A DNA stretch of 16,222 bases from contig JAFXOC010000411.1 of the NCBI GenBank assembly GCA_017529085.1, forward strand, positions 1 to 16,222. The letters run 5' to 3'. Positions 5,520-12,854 of the stretch are shown here, one piece after another; the first letter of the stretch is position 1; every line of letters begins with the position of its first letter. The translations under genes were made by a program, and so were the position numbers. The notes beneath the pieces are model-generated. The model did no database searches. It saw only the letters and a program-made list of their open reading frames with translations, and was not told the DNA's origin. This DNA comes from Selenomonadaceae bacterium (GTDB lineage: Bacteria; Bacillota; Negativicutes; Selenomonadales; Selenomonadaceae).

Positions 5520-6577
5520 TTCCTTCACTATTGCTTGTGTCAGAAGATCCGCAGGATTTTTTAAAGAAAGGCTTACGAGAGATAATGGAAGATACGGCGC
5601 AAGTTATTACATCAGGGTCGGGGTTGGAAGGACTTTTGAAGTTTCAGGAAACTTCTCCCATGCTTGTAATTGTCGATTCGGATCTTCCCGATATATGCGG
5701 AGCGTCAATCACTTCCATTATAAAAGATACTCCCGAAGGGAGAAAAACCATAGTTTATTTAATAAATGTCAGGTCGCTGTTGCTGAATGTAAAAGCGGAC
5801 AGGCTTATAAGCGCTCCTATAAATTACGAAGTCTTGTTTGAACAAGTACATCAGGATTTTGAAAGGAAGTTGTTTTATCATACCCGTTCTGCCGAAGTGG
5901 AGCAAGCTATTTCCAATCAACAAGGGATGCTTCCTTCAAAATTGAAGCATGATAACTTTGAGGTGGATTTTTTATACAGTCCTTACAATACGCTTTCGGG
6001 CGATGGAATGTTTTACTGGTATCCCCCGCCAACCGATACTAAAAATGTTCTTTATGGTTTTTTATTCGATTGTACGGGGCATGATTTATCCTCGTACGGT
6101 CAAGCAGGTATGGTATGGGTAACGCTTCGACACCAACTTGATTTCTTACAGAAAGATATTTACTCAAATTTAGCTATGGTGCTTGACAGCGTAAATAAAG
6201 ACACATTCAGGTTTTATTGCAATTCGGACGAACCTCAATTAACCTCTGTCATAGTGTTCTGCGTAGATTTCTTGAAGAAGGAACTTAGATTTGCTCCCGC
6301 AGGGGCGCCGGAAATTCTTATAAAAAAGGAAAACACGCTGAAACGAATACAGACTTCAAGCCACCCGATAGGATTTTCCGAAGATACGGAATACGAAGAA
6401 AAATCCGTACCTTTGGAAAATGTAAAAGAAATTATTTTTTCAACGGACGGTTTAAGCGAACTGTTTTTATGCAATCAAGAGGGAAGATTTGTGTTACACG
6501 AGGCGAAGCACGATGATGTATCTGCAATTTTCATAAAACTAAAAGATAAAAACCCGTCCACAATGGACGGCATTTAA
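5516..6577 (+). CDS. Receiver-domain PP2C (SpoIIE/RsbU-type) serine phosphatase
   Basis: Start chosen at TTG 5516 (GGGGTG five bases upstream, four-base overlap with the previous stop), giving 353 residues. An ATG at 5438 in frame would add an unrelated Arg/Lys-rich piece lying inside the previous gene. Residues 1-112 are receiver-like: an acidic pair E10/D11 and D54 in VIVDSDLPD. The conserved Lys is replaced (SAP for TKP, A100) and the Thr/Ser position appears lost. Residues 138-330 are a PP2C domain with SGDGMFYW (D163), FDCTGHD (D185, D190), APAGAPEILI and FSTDGLSE. It should dephosphorylate the STAS antagonist and so release it to bind the kinase. The last nine residues (NPSTMDGI and stop) are written by the first unit of a palindromic repeat array, so the C-terminus may have been replaced by repeat insertion. 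Confidence 0.85.
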   Translation: MIPSLLLVSEDPQDFLKKGLREIMEDTAQVITSGSGLEGLLKFQETSPMLVIVDSDLPDICGASITSIIKDTPEGRKTIVYLINVRSLLLNVKADRLISAPINYEVLFEQVHQDFERKLFYHTRSAEVEQAISNQQGMLPSKLKHDNFEVDFLYSPYNTLSGDGMFYWYPPPTDTKNVLYGFLFDCTGHDLSSYGQAGMVWVTLRHQLDFLQKDIYSNLAMVLDSVNKDTFRFYCNSDEPQLTSVIVFCVDFLKKELRFAPAGAPEILIKKENTLKRIQTSSHPIGFSEDTEYEEKSVPLENVKEIIFSTDGLSELFLCNQEGRFVLHEAKHDDVSAIFIKLKDKNPSTMDGI

Positions 6578-6722
6578 TACAAATTACGATATAAAAACCC
6601 GTCCACAATGGACGGCGTTTTATAAAATATAGGATATAAAAACCCGTTCATAATGGACGGGATTTAATGCTAAATGTGATATAAAATCCCGTTCACAATG
6701 GACGGGATTTAGAAAGGAAGGA
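6543..6722 (+). repeat. Four tandem 45-bp units each carrying the palindrome
   Basis: Palindrome cores start at 6553, 6598, 6643 and 6688, exactly 45 bp apart. Each unit is a conserved 33-base part (GATATAAAA, then CCCGTCCACAATGGACGGG, then ATTT, with small variants) plus a variable 12-base AT-rich spacer. Variants include CCCGTTCATAATGG in unit 3 and CCCGTTCACAATGG in unit 4, mostly keeping pairing by G-T or on one arm. Units 2-4 each begin exactly with GATATAAAA. The first overlaps the phosphatase 3' end and stop, and the last spacer holds the AAGGAAGGA ribosome site of the STAS gene. It occupies the whole gap between two partner-switch genes. It could be a protein-binding array, a chain of RNA hairpins or a centromere-like site. 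Confidence 0.9.
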
Positions 6723-6731
6723 GATTTTTCC

Positions 6732-7019
6732 ATGAAATATGTGACGGTTGACGGCGATACGATGATTTTATCCGTGCCGGGGAATTATAAGTTTTCAATT
6801 ACAAAGGCTATTGATTACGAGGTACAAACGGCGTATCAAAACGGTTGCACAAAGGCTGTTATAGATTTTAACGACACCACAACGATGGATTCGGCTTCGC
6901 TGCGTCAGCTTACAAAGATTTATCGTCAGGTAAACAAAGAGAATTTCTCGGCGAAAAACGCTAAGGGTCTGGTACTTGCGGTTCTTAAACAAAACAATCT
7001 GGAAAATTGGCTTAGATAA
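6732..7019 (+). CDS. STAS-domain anti-sigma-factor-antagonist-like protein
   Basis: A 95-residue single-domain STAS protein of the SpoIIAA/RsbV type, and the switch element of the partner module. The motif VIDFNDTTTMDSASLRQL (43-60) aligns with the SpoIIAA segment around FMDSSGLG. S54 falls on the phosphorylated Ser (S58 of SpoIIAA); the Gly two residues later is Ser here. Predicted logic: unphosphorylated protein binds the HATPase (4992-5519); the kinase inactivates it by phosphorylation at S54; the PP2C (5516-6577) restores it. ATG 6732 has a strong AAGGAAGGAG eight bases upstream. It is separated from the phosphatase by the 45-bp repeat array and sits 14 bases before the pilus genes, tying the switch to the pilus. 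Confidence 0.85.
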   Translation: MKYVTVDGDTMILSVPGNYKFSITKAIDYEVQTAYQNGCTKAVIDFNDTTTMDSASLRQLTKIYRQVNKENFSAKNAKGLVLAVLKQNNLENWLR

Positions 7020-7033
7020 AGGGGGAATATTGT

Positions 7034-8536
7034 TTGCTTGCAATTTATTTACAGCCCGATTCTGTAAAAATCGTTCAAGCTAAACTAAGGAAAGATAATA
7101 TTCTTGATGTTCAAGATTATCTTAACGCCGAAGAATCTAGCGAATTATCGAACGATAAAAAATATTTGGATATGCTTTTGAATTTCTCCGAAGGAACATA
7201 TAAAGAAGATGTTGAGGCTTTCGCCGAATTATTCAGGGAAATAAAAAAGATACCGAAATATAAGCGGGAGAACATTTACATAGTATTGCCGGATTTCATG
7301 TTTTACATGGTGGATTGTTTTACCTACGACAAGGATATGGATATGGAGCCGCAAATTCGTTCCTTCGTCAATATTGACCTCGATCAAATTTACTATTCCA
7401 TGCCAATACTGACGAATCCCGCTCCGCAGGAAAACTGCGCCACTATCTACGCTATCGAAAGAAAATACATCGACTTTATCATTTCAGCCGCCGAGGTTGC
7501 CCGTGTAAGACTTGCTTCGGTTGAGGCGGCGAGTATTTCTTTCCTTAGAGCAAGCGGGATTTTTCAAAAAGAGGAATTTATATTCCAAGGTTTTGAGAAA
7601 CACGCAACAATGATAGCGTACAGTTCTATCGCAGGATTATTCGCTATGGATGTGCCGGAACTGGCGCTTGAAAATCTGGGATATTTGCCGGAACGGGATC
7701 ACGCAGAAGCCTTAATAAAGGCGAGTATTATTCAGTTTGAAAATACTGCGGAACAGACTTTCACCAATATAAACGATGATATTCCCATTACCCTTTTGGC
7801 GAATCCTATCTTGATTGAGAGTTTTAACGCCTTTAAAGAAAGGGAAGGAAAACGGCAACATTTCGCGCCTTTTATCCTTTCGGAAATTCCCGAAAACGAA
7901 CAACAAGACTGGATGGCGGTCGTTGGCACTCTCTTACAATCCATAGAATTTCCAAATTTAAGTTACGGCGATTCTGTTGTGATTGACGATTACGAAAGAG
8001 TTTTGTCGGGAAATATCCTGCCGGACGATATTCAAAAATCCTCCAAAACCTATCAATTATTGTCAAAGATAAAGAGAACGAGTTTTATCGGCTCTGTCGC
8101 TATGGGGGTTGTTTTCTTAGCTGAATTGATAGGGATTTTCGCATTGTCAACCGTGGAAATTCCACCGAGTTTAGAGCAGGAATATCAAGAAGCGCAGGAA
8201 AACAGCAAGCAATTAGATACGGAATTGCAGGTATTTGAATTGGCGGCGAAAGAACATCAATATCCGCTTCAAGGGATAAAAGCCGTTATAGATAATCGTC
8301 CGAAGGATATTGGATTTTTGTCGGTGCAAGTCGGCGGCGATGGAAAAAATGTCGATGCGAACTGGGTACGCCTAAAAGTAGTGGCGCAAGATCCGTTATT
8401 GTTCCAATCTTATCTTTCCGCGCTTCAAAACGATGAACGCTTTGGAAATGTGGTAATTTCGGAAATTGACGCAAACGATTCTGCCGGAATTAAAACGGCA
8501 AATATAACGCTTGCTAAGGGGAAGGTGACGGAATGA
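7034..8536 (+). CDS. PilM-PilN fusion, inner-membrane pilus alignment protein
   Basis: A 500-residue protein starting at TTG 7034 (AAAGGGGG eight bases upstream). Residues 1 to about 320 look like the actin-like PilM (LAIYLQPDSVKIVQAK at the phosphate-1 position, then VRLASVEAASISFLRA). The canonical Asp/Gly nucleotide residues at the start are missing (IYLQPDS instead of IDIGSSS), so ATP binding is doubtful. After a short linker comes a single membrane segment (about 350-371), then a coiled-coil stretch (PPSLEQEYQEAQENSKQLDTE) and a ferredoxin-like PilN-type periplasmic domain to 500. PilM is normally cytosolic and binds the PilN N-terminus, so a covalent fusion in this order keeps the known topology. 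Its stop overlaps the PilO-like start by ATGA (8533-8536). PilM identity is by pattern and position rather than strong motif. Confidence 0.72.
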   Translation: MLAIYLQPDSVKIVQAKLRKDNILDVQDYLNAEESSELSNDKKYLDMLLNFSEGTYKEDVEAFAELFREIKKIPKYKRENIYIVLPDFMFYMVDCFTYDKDMDMEPQIRSFVNIDLDQIYYSMPILTNPAPQENCATIYAIERKYIDFIISAAEVARVRLASVEAASISFLRASGIFQKEEFIFQGFEKHATMIAYSSIAGLFAMDVPELALENLGYLPERDHAEALIKASIIQFENTAEQTFTNINDDIPITLLANPILIESFNAFKEREGKRQHFAPFILSEIPENEQQDWMAVVGTLLQSIEFPNLSYGDSVVIDDYERVLSGNILPDDIQKSSKTYQLLSKIKRTSFIGSVAMGVVFLAELIGIFALSTVEIPPSLEQEYQEAQENSKQLDTELQVFELAAKEHQYPLQGIKAVIDNRPKDIGFLSVQVGGDGKNVDANWVRLKVVAQDPLLFQSYLSALQNDERFGNVVISEIDANDSAGIKTANITLAKGKVTE

Positions 8537-9036
8537 ACGATTTATTGGCGTATATCCCCAACCTAAAGGAACATAAAAGGTTGCTCATAAATGTTGTTGT
8601 ATTCATTCTCTTATCTTTCCTCGTATCTTATACCACAAGTCATCTTTTAATATCCTATGCGGATTTGAAAGAAACGGAAGAAAAAATGGAAACAATGGAA
8701 AGATTTGTTACGGAATATAAGCAAAAAACCGAAAAGGCGAAGGAATTTCCTTTTCGTCCCGTAGCTTCTGACAATGTGGACGATGTGCAAACAAAAATCA
8801 TATTTTCCGTTCAGGCGTTAAACTTGCAATTAAGCAGCTTAAAAGAACTTCCCGCAAAGAAGGAGCAACACGGCAGAGCCTATGAAATTGAGTTTGTCGG
8901 CGGGTACAACGAAACTATGAAATGCTTGCAAAAATTCGGTTCAAACGATGCTTTGGTTGGGTATCGCAAACTAAATATGCAATCGAAGGACGGCAAGATT
9001 CACACGAAACTTGTCTATAAAATTTATACAAAGTGA
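8533..9036 (+). CDS. pilO: PilO-like inner-membrane pilus assembly protein
   Basis: A 167-residue bitopic protein. It has a short cytosolic N-terminus, one membrane helix (about residues 18-40), a coiled coil (LKETEEKMETMERFVTEYKQ, about 45-70) and a periplasmic alpha/beta domain (IEFVGGYNETMKCLQKFGS...LVYKIYTK). This is the classic PilO/GspM layout, and the protein should heterodimerise with the PilN part of the preceding gene. ATG 8533 overlaps the previous stop (ATGA), with AAGGGGAAGG upstream. It is a little shorter than typical PilO. Sequence similarity is weak in this family, so the call rests on topology and position between PilMN and the PilP-like gene. Confidence 0.75.
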   Translation: MNDLLAYIPNLKEHKRLLINVVVFILLSFLVSYTTSHLLISYADLKETEEKMETMERFVTEYKQKTEKAKEFPFRPVASDNVDDVQTKIIFSVQALNLQLSSLKELPAKKEQHGRAYEIEFVGGYNETMKCLQKFGSNDALVGYRKLNMQSKDGKIHTKLVYKIYTK

Positions 9037-9046
9037 GGTGTGAACA

Positions 9047-9727
9047 TTGGACATAGATTTAAAAAAATTAACAACTAAGCAAAAAGTAGCTTTTTTCGTG
9101 CTTCTGCCTAGCGCAATTCTCATGTTTATCATCGGAATAGTAAGGGGCGATCCCGATGATAAACCTTCGCCGCCTAAAACGGAGCAATCGGCAATAAGCA
9201 ACGCTAAATCCGCAAAAAAGAATGTTGAGAAAAGCGACACGGGCGAAAAAGGCGAGAAGAAATCTTCAAAATCCAAAACGGACGCTTCTTCTCTCGCATT
9301 GGCGTTTAACAATGTGGATATTGGTACGGTAAATCCGTTTATTGAAATCTCACAGCTTGTAAAGGCGAAAAAAGAAGCGGATAAAACCAATGCGCCGAAC
9401 GGAAGTACAACGCCTGCGCCTGTTCCCGTTATAACCAGAAACAGAACTTCCTCAACTCAAAGCGTTCCGTTACCTTCAATTCCCGCAAGAAACGGCAATA
9501 CATCAAATAATAGGAATGTGCCAAACAGACCGCAAGATTTAAACGCCAGACAAGCAAAACCTGTTACCGTTCAGGGCGTTTTAACGGGCGAGGACGGAAA
9601 AAACATGGCTATTATGAGCGATGGCAAGGTTGTAAGCGAGGGTGATGTTTACGGTGACGGAAGAATCGCTTTTATCGGCGGTGACGGCATACAATTCGAC
9701 AATGGGAAAACTATGGAATACAAATAA
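9047..9727 (+). CDS. pilP: PilP/GspC-like linker between inner-membrane complex and secretin
   Basis: A 226-residue protein from TTG 9047 with GAGGTG six bases upstream. One membrane helix spans about residues 13-32. A long charged then Pro/Asn/Ser-rich disordered region follows (about 35-165), wide enough to cross the periplasm. A small C-terminal beta domain (172-226: VTVQGVLTGEDGKNMAIMSDGKVVSEGDVY...) fits the PilP / GspC homology region that touches the secretin N-domains. PilP is usually a lipoprotein, but this protein has a membrane anchor and no lipobox, more like GspC. It lies 10 bases after pilO and 13 before the secretin gene. Confidence 0.75.
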   Translation: MDIDLKKLTTKQKVAFFVLLPSAILMFIIGIVRGDPDDKPSPPKTEQSAISNAKSAKKNVEKSDTGEKGEKKSSKSKTDASSLALAFNNVDIGTVNPFIEISQLVKAKKEADKTNAPNGSTTPAPVPVITRNRTSSTQSVPLPSIPARNGNTSNNRNVPNRPQDLNARQAKPVTVQGVLTGEDGKNMAIMSDGKVVSEGDVYGDGRIAFIGGDGIQFDNGKTMEYK

Positions 9728-9740
9728 GGAGTGGTTTTTT

Positions 9741-11228
9741 ATGAAGTTGGTATCTAAGAAGAATTTATTGGTGTTACCTTTGGCGCTTTCGATTTCTTGG
9801 GTTTCGCCGATATTTACGAATCCTGCTTTTGCGGAATCGACAAACAACGAGGTAAGCCAAAAAGCCGAAAATCAAGAAAACGCTGAACGAGGGAAATTCT
9901 CGGAACGAATACAAAAAATCATAGACGATTATTATAAGGAACAAGAGGCGAAAGAAAAAGCCGAACAAGCGAAATATAATTCGCCTCCAAATTCCGTCCA
10001 AAGTGGACAGGGTAACAACGAAATAACTTCCGTAAATCAGGTTGAAGTCTACAACAATCCTCCACCCGTAGAGCGTCCTCTCATACAAGAAGGGCGTTAC
10101 AATTTCGATTGGCAAGGTACGCCGATCGCTTCTTCGATTTACGCCGTGGCGAAAATCGCCAAAAGAGATATTGTCGTGAACGGGGAATTGAACGGAAAAG
10201 TCTATATTTCCCTTCATGATGTCACTTGCAACGAGGCTTTGGATTATCTAAGCAGAGCCTTTAACTTTAACTGGGAAGTGGACGAAAACACCAACGCCAT
10301 TTTGGTCAGCACGGAAAAGAAAATGCTTCAATCAAGAACATTTAAAATCCGTCACGCTATGGATATGGCAAAAGTAAAAGACGAAATGGTTTCTTTGGGC
10401 ATAGAGCAAAGCAAAGTTTACGCCAACACGGAATCCCGCACGGTTTCGGTAACGGGTACGCCGCATAATTTAAAGCAAGCCGAAAGAAGATTGGCTGAAA
10501 TAGATAAACCCGTAAGTCAATGCTTGATTTTGGCTCAACTTATCGAGATGAATCACGGCAAAGACTTAGACCTTGGCATACAGTACAGTTTGCCTACTTA
10601 TTCCCATACGGGAACGACTTCGGGCAAAACAAACAGCGACAGTTTTCACGGGAATTGGCTTGAAAAGCTGACCTTTTCTGCAAGTTCCGCCGCCAATAAA
10701 GCATTGTCAAAGGGTAATGTCATAAGCAGGCCCATGATTATGATTATGAACGGGCAGGAAGGAAATGTTTTCTTCGGCGATAATGTGCCTATTCTTTCTT
10801 CTACGGCTACAACATCTTCGACAAACATAACCGTAACCTATCAACAGGTAGGTACGAAATTGGTTATAACTCCCGCTATCAATGAAGAATCGGGAGAAAT
10901 CGCCATGAAAATAAATACGGAAGTTTCAAATATCGCCCAATGGATGACTAACGGCGGTACTCGCGCTCCGCAGATTGCGTCAAGAACGGCTACGACTTCC
11001 GCACATTTACGGTCGGGGCAATCTTTCGTTATCGGCGGTTTAATGAGCGCAAGCGAACTTGACAACCTTTCGGGTATTCCGGGACTCATGGATCTTCCCA
11101 TTTTGGGCAAACTTTTCCGTTATCACTCTAAGAGCAAGGAATACGCCGAAATTTACATTATGATAACCCCCTATCTTGTCACGGATGAAATTGATCCCAA
11201 AGAAATTTTAAGAAAGGCGGGGAAATAA
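9741..11228 (+). CDS. pilQ: Secretin (PilQ/GspD family) outer-membrane channel
   Basis: ATG 9741 was chosen because AAGGAG (9726-9731) precedes it and a signal peptide follows (cut after AFA, residue 31). An in-frame upstream ATG lies inside pilP and gives no signal peptide. The protein is 495 residues. Residues 32-115 are a charged/Pro-rich linker. An N0/STN domain spans about 118-190 (FDWQGTPIASSIYAVAKIAKRDIVV), one ring domain about 198-260, and the secretin barrel domain about 260-480 (VFFGDNVPILSS, VGTKLVITPAI, SFVIGGLMS, GIPGLMDLPILGKLF, IYIMITPYLV). It should form the outer-membrane pore for the pilus, implying a diderm host. It is short for PilQ: no AMIN domains and a single ring domain, as in the smaller R64 PilN / TcpC-type secretins. 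Its stop and the next ATG share a base (TAATG). Confidence 0.93.
   Translation: MKLVSKKNLLVLPLALSISWVSPIFTNPAFAESTNNEVSQKAENQENAERGKFSERIQKIIDDYYKEQEAKEKAEQAKYNSPPNSVQSGQGNNEITSVNQVEVYNNPPPVERPLIQEGRYNFDWQGTPIASSIYAVAKIAKRDIVVNGELNGKVYISLHDVTCNEALDYLSRAFNFNWEVDENTNAILVSTEKKMLQSRTFKIRHAMDMAKVKDEMVSLGIEQSKVYANTESRTVSVTGTPHNLKQAERRLAEIDKPVSQCLILAQLIEMNHGKDLDLGIQYSLPTYSHTGTTSGKTNSDSFHGNWLEKLTFSASSAANKALSKGNVISRPMIMIMNGQEGNVFFGDNVPILSSTATTSSTNITVTYQQVGTKLVITPAINEESGEIAMKINTEVSNIAQWMTNGGTRAPQIASRTATTSAHLRSGQSFVIGGLMSASELDNLSGIPGLMDLPILGKLFRYHSKSKEYAEIYIMITPYLVTDEIDPKEILRKAGK
9991..10012 (+). repeat. Possible degenerate copy of the palindromic repeat inside the secretin gene
   Basis: ATTCCGTCCAAAGTGGACAGGG resembles the family core ATCCCGTCCACAATGGACGGG at all but a few positions, with one extra base. 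GTCCA/TGGAC (9996-10000 and 10004-10008) still pair around a three-base loop. It encodes residues 84-91 (NSVQSGQG) of the disordered linker, where an insertion would be tolerated. Confidence 0.4.
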
Positions 11229-12838
11229 TGGCAAGCGTTGACAAAATAGAAAATCACTTTCTGGAGCAGATGAAAGCTACGGGGCAGTATGTCAATGAGT
11301 CCCTTTCGGAAATGGACATTTCAGAAGAAATTCTAAATTCCATTCCGAGGGAAGTGATTATCGAACATCATCTTTTTCCGTTAAGAAAAGAAAACGATAT
11401 TTTGGTACTTGTCACCGACACGCCTCAATCCCTAAAACAAAAAGCCGCCATACAAAGAAAGTTGAATATTCCCATAAGGCTTATTTTAGCTTCGGAAGAA
11501 AATGTGCGATTGGGTTTGATGAAATTCTACGGGATTTCAAAACTGACGGTCGTGGGCATGAGAAAGCAGAAGAATGTGGAAGTCGATATGACGCCGCAAA
11601 AGAGCAAGATAAACGCCATGCTTCAAGCCGCCGCTTCAAAAAAGACTTCCGATATTCACATTTTGCCGACTTCTGGGGGCGTGATGGTTTATTTCAGGAT
11701 AAACGGTCACATGACGGATATGACTTCCGAATTTGGGTTTGAGGCAAGCGAAGCCGCAAATATAACCAACCTTTTAAAGCAGATGGACGAATCGGGAAAT
11801 GCGGATATTTCAAAGTCAAATATGCCTAACGAGGGTTCGTTCTTTATATCGCACGGTAACGAAGCGATTTTCGTCCGAATGGAAACTTTACCCATAGGCA
11901 ACGAGGGCGAATGGCAAAAGGTGGATTTACGCTTGTTGCCGCAAGCGAACGCAGGAACACAAGCGAAAAAATTAGAGGATATAGGCTATAACGATGAAGA
12001 TTTGGCGGCGATAAAAAGCGCTCTTTTCAGAAACGCAACGGGAATGTTCATCAATTCGGGTCCGACAGGCTCCGGGAAAACTACTTCCCTTTACGCTCAA
12101 ATTCACTTCGTTCGAGAGGTTTTAGGCGAGGAAGTCCATGTCATAACCATAGACGATCCCATTGAAATTCGTGAGGAACGATTTACACAGGTGCAAGTCA
12201 GAAAGGCGAAGAATGAGGATATTTCCCTTACGGATTTGAAAATTCTTTCGGCTTCCCTGCGTTCCGATCCAGACATTATCCTCTATAACGAGATACGAGA
12301 TAAAGACGGCGCTCTTGTTGCCATGCAAGCCTCCGCTACGGGGCATAAACTCTTTTCTACGGTTCACGCCGCCGATTGTATTCGTACCATTTCACGCCTC
12401 TTGGATTTAGATGTATCAAAAACGACTCTGTTATCGGAGTTGAAGATGATAATTTCGCAGCGTCTTGTTGCGAAACTTTGTCCTTACTGTTCCCGTCCTC
12501 ACAAAATTTCTAAAGAGGAAAAAGAGATTTTGACAACGGAGGAAACGCAGTTTTTAACGGGAAGCAACGCCAATTTAAGAGAACACGGGAGCAGCGAGGA
12601 TATAAGAAACTGTCCTCATTGTACTCACGGTTCTATCGGACGAACGGCTATCGCCGAATATGTAGTTTTTAATATGGATATTAGGGATGCTCTTTTAAAT
12701 CAAAGGAGTTTCAAGGAAATTCACACGGTTTTAAAAGCCAACGGCTATAAAACCATGTGGGAAAAAGGTTTGCCCCTTGTGAAAGCCGGAGTTATCGAAC
12801 TTTCGGAGTTGATAAGGGTTATTGGTAAAGAACTTTGA
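11228..12838 (+). CDS. pilB: Pilus/type II secretion assembly ATPase (PilB/GspE family)
   Basis: A 536-residue hexameric motor that powers pilin polymerisation from the cytosolic face. The N-terminal MshEN/GspE-N-like domain (about 34-102) is followed by the NTD2 segment (ASKKTSDIHILPTSGGVMVYFRING, 137-160). Next come Walker A GPTGSGKTT (278-286), the Asp box VITIDDPIEIREERFTQVQV (305-324), Walker B IILYNEIRD (E355) and the His box GHKLFSTVHAAD (372-383). The tetracysteine zinc site uses C418, C421, C462 and C465. The Gly normally before the Walker B Glu (GEIRD) is Asn here; other key residues are intact. The zinc site and MshEN domain mark an assembly ATPase rather than a PilT retraction motor. 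The start overlaps the secretin stop by one base. Confidence 0.95.
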   Translation: MASVDKIENHFLEQMKATGQYVNESLSEMDISEEILNSIPREVIIEHHLFPLRKENDILVLVTDTPQSLKQKAAIQRKLNIPIRLILASEENVRLGLMKFYGISKLTVVGMRKQKNVEVDMTPQKSKINAMLQAAASKKTSDIHILPTSGGVMVYFRINGHMTDMTSEFGFEASEAANITNLLKQMDESGNADISKSNMPNEGSFFISHGNEAIFVRMETLPIGNEGEWQKVDLRLLPQANAGTQAKKLEDIGYNDEDLAAIKSALFRNATGMFINSGPTGSGKTTSLYAQIHFVREVLGEEVHVITIDDPIEIREERFTQVQVRKAKNEDISLTDLKILSASLRSDPDIILYNEIRDKDGALVAMQASATGHKLFSTVHAADCIRTISRLLDLDVSKTTLLSELKMIISQRLVAKLCPYCSRPHKISKEEKEILTTEETQFLTGSNANLREHGSSEDIRNCPHCTHGSIGRTAIAEYVVFNMDIRDALLNQRSFKEIHTVLKANGYKTMWEKGLPLVKAGVIELSELIRVIGKEL

Positions 12839-12854
12839 TATGAGGTGAGATTTT

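Noticed and set aside
6543..6722. CRISPR-like array (repeats of about 33 bases, spacers of 12)
   Set aside because: Spacers are too short and AT-rich, the first unit is inside a coding region, repeats vary, solitary copies lie elsewhere, and no cas gene is near.
8971..9390. Minus-strand frame of 139 codons opposite pilO/pilP
   Set aside because: It is antisense to two well-supported genes, has no ribosome site and no recognisable domain; likewise other minus-strand frames, including the long ones at 755-1054, 9774-10217 and 13356-13730.
9642..9740. ATG 9642 as start of the secretin
   Set aside because: It lies inside pilP; the ribosome site and signal peptide both point to ATG 9741.
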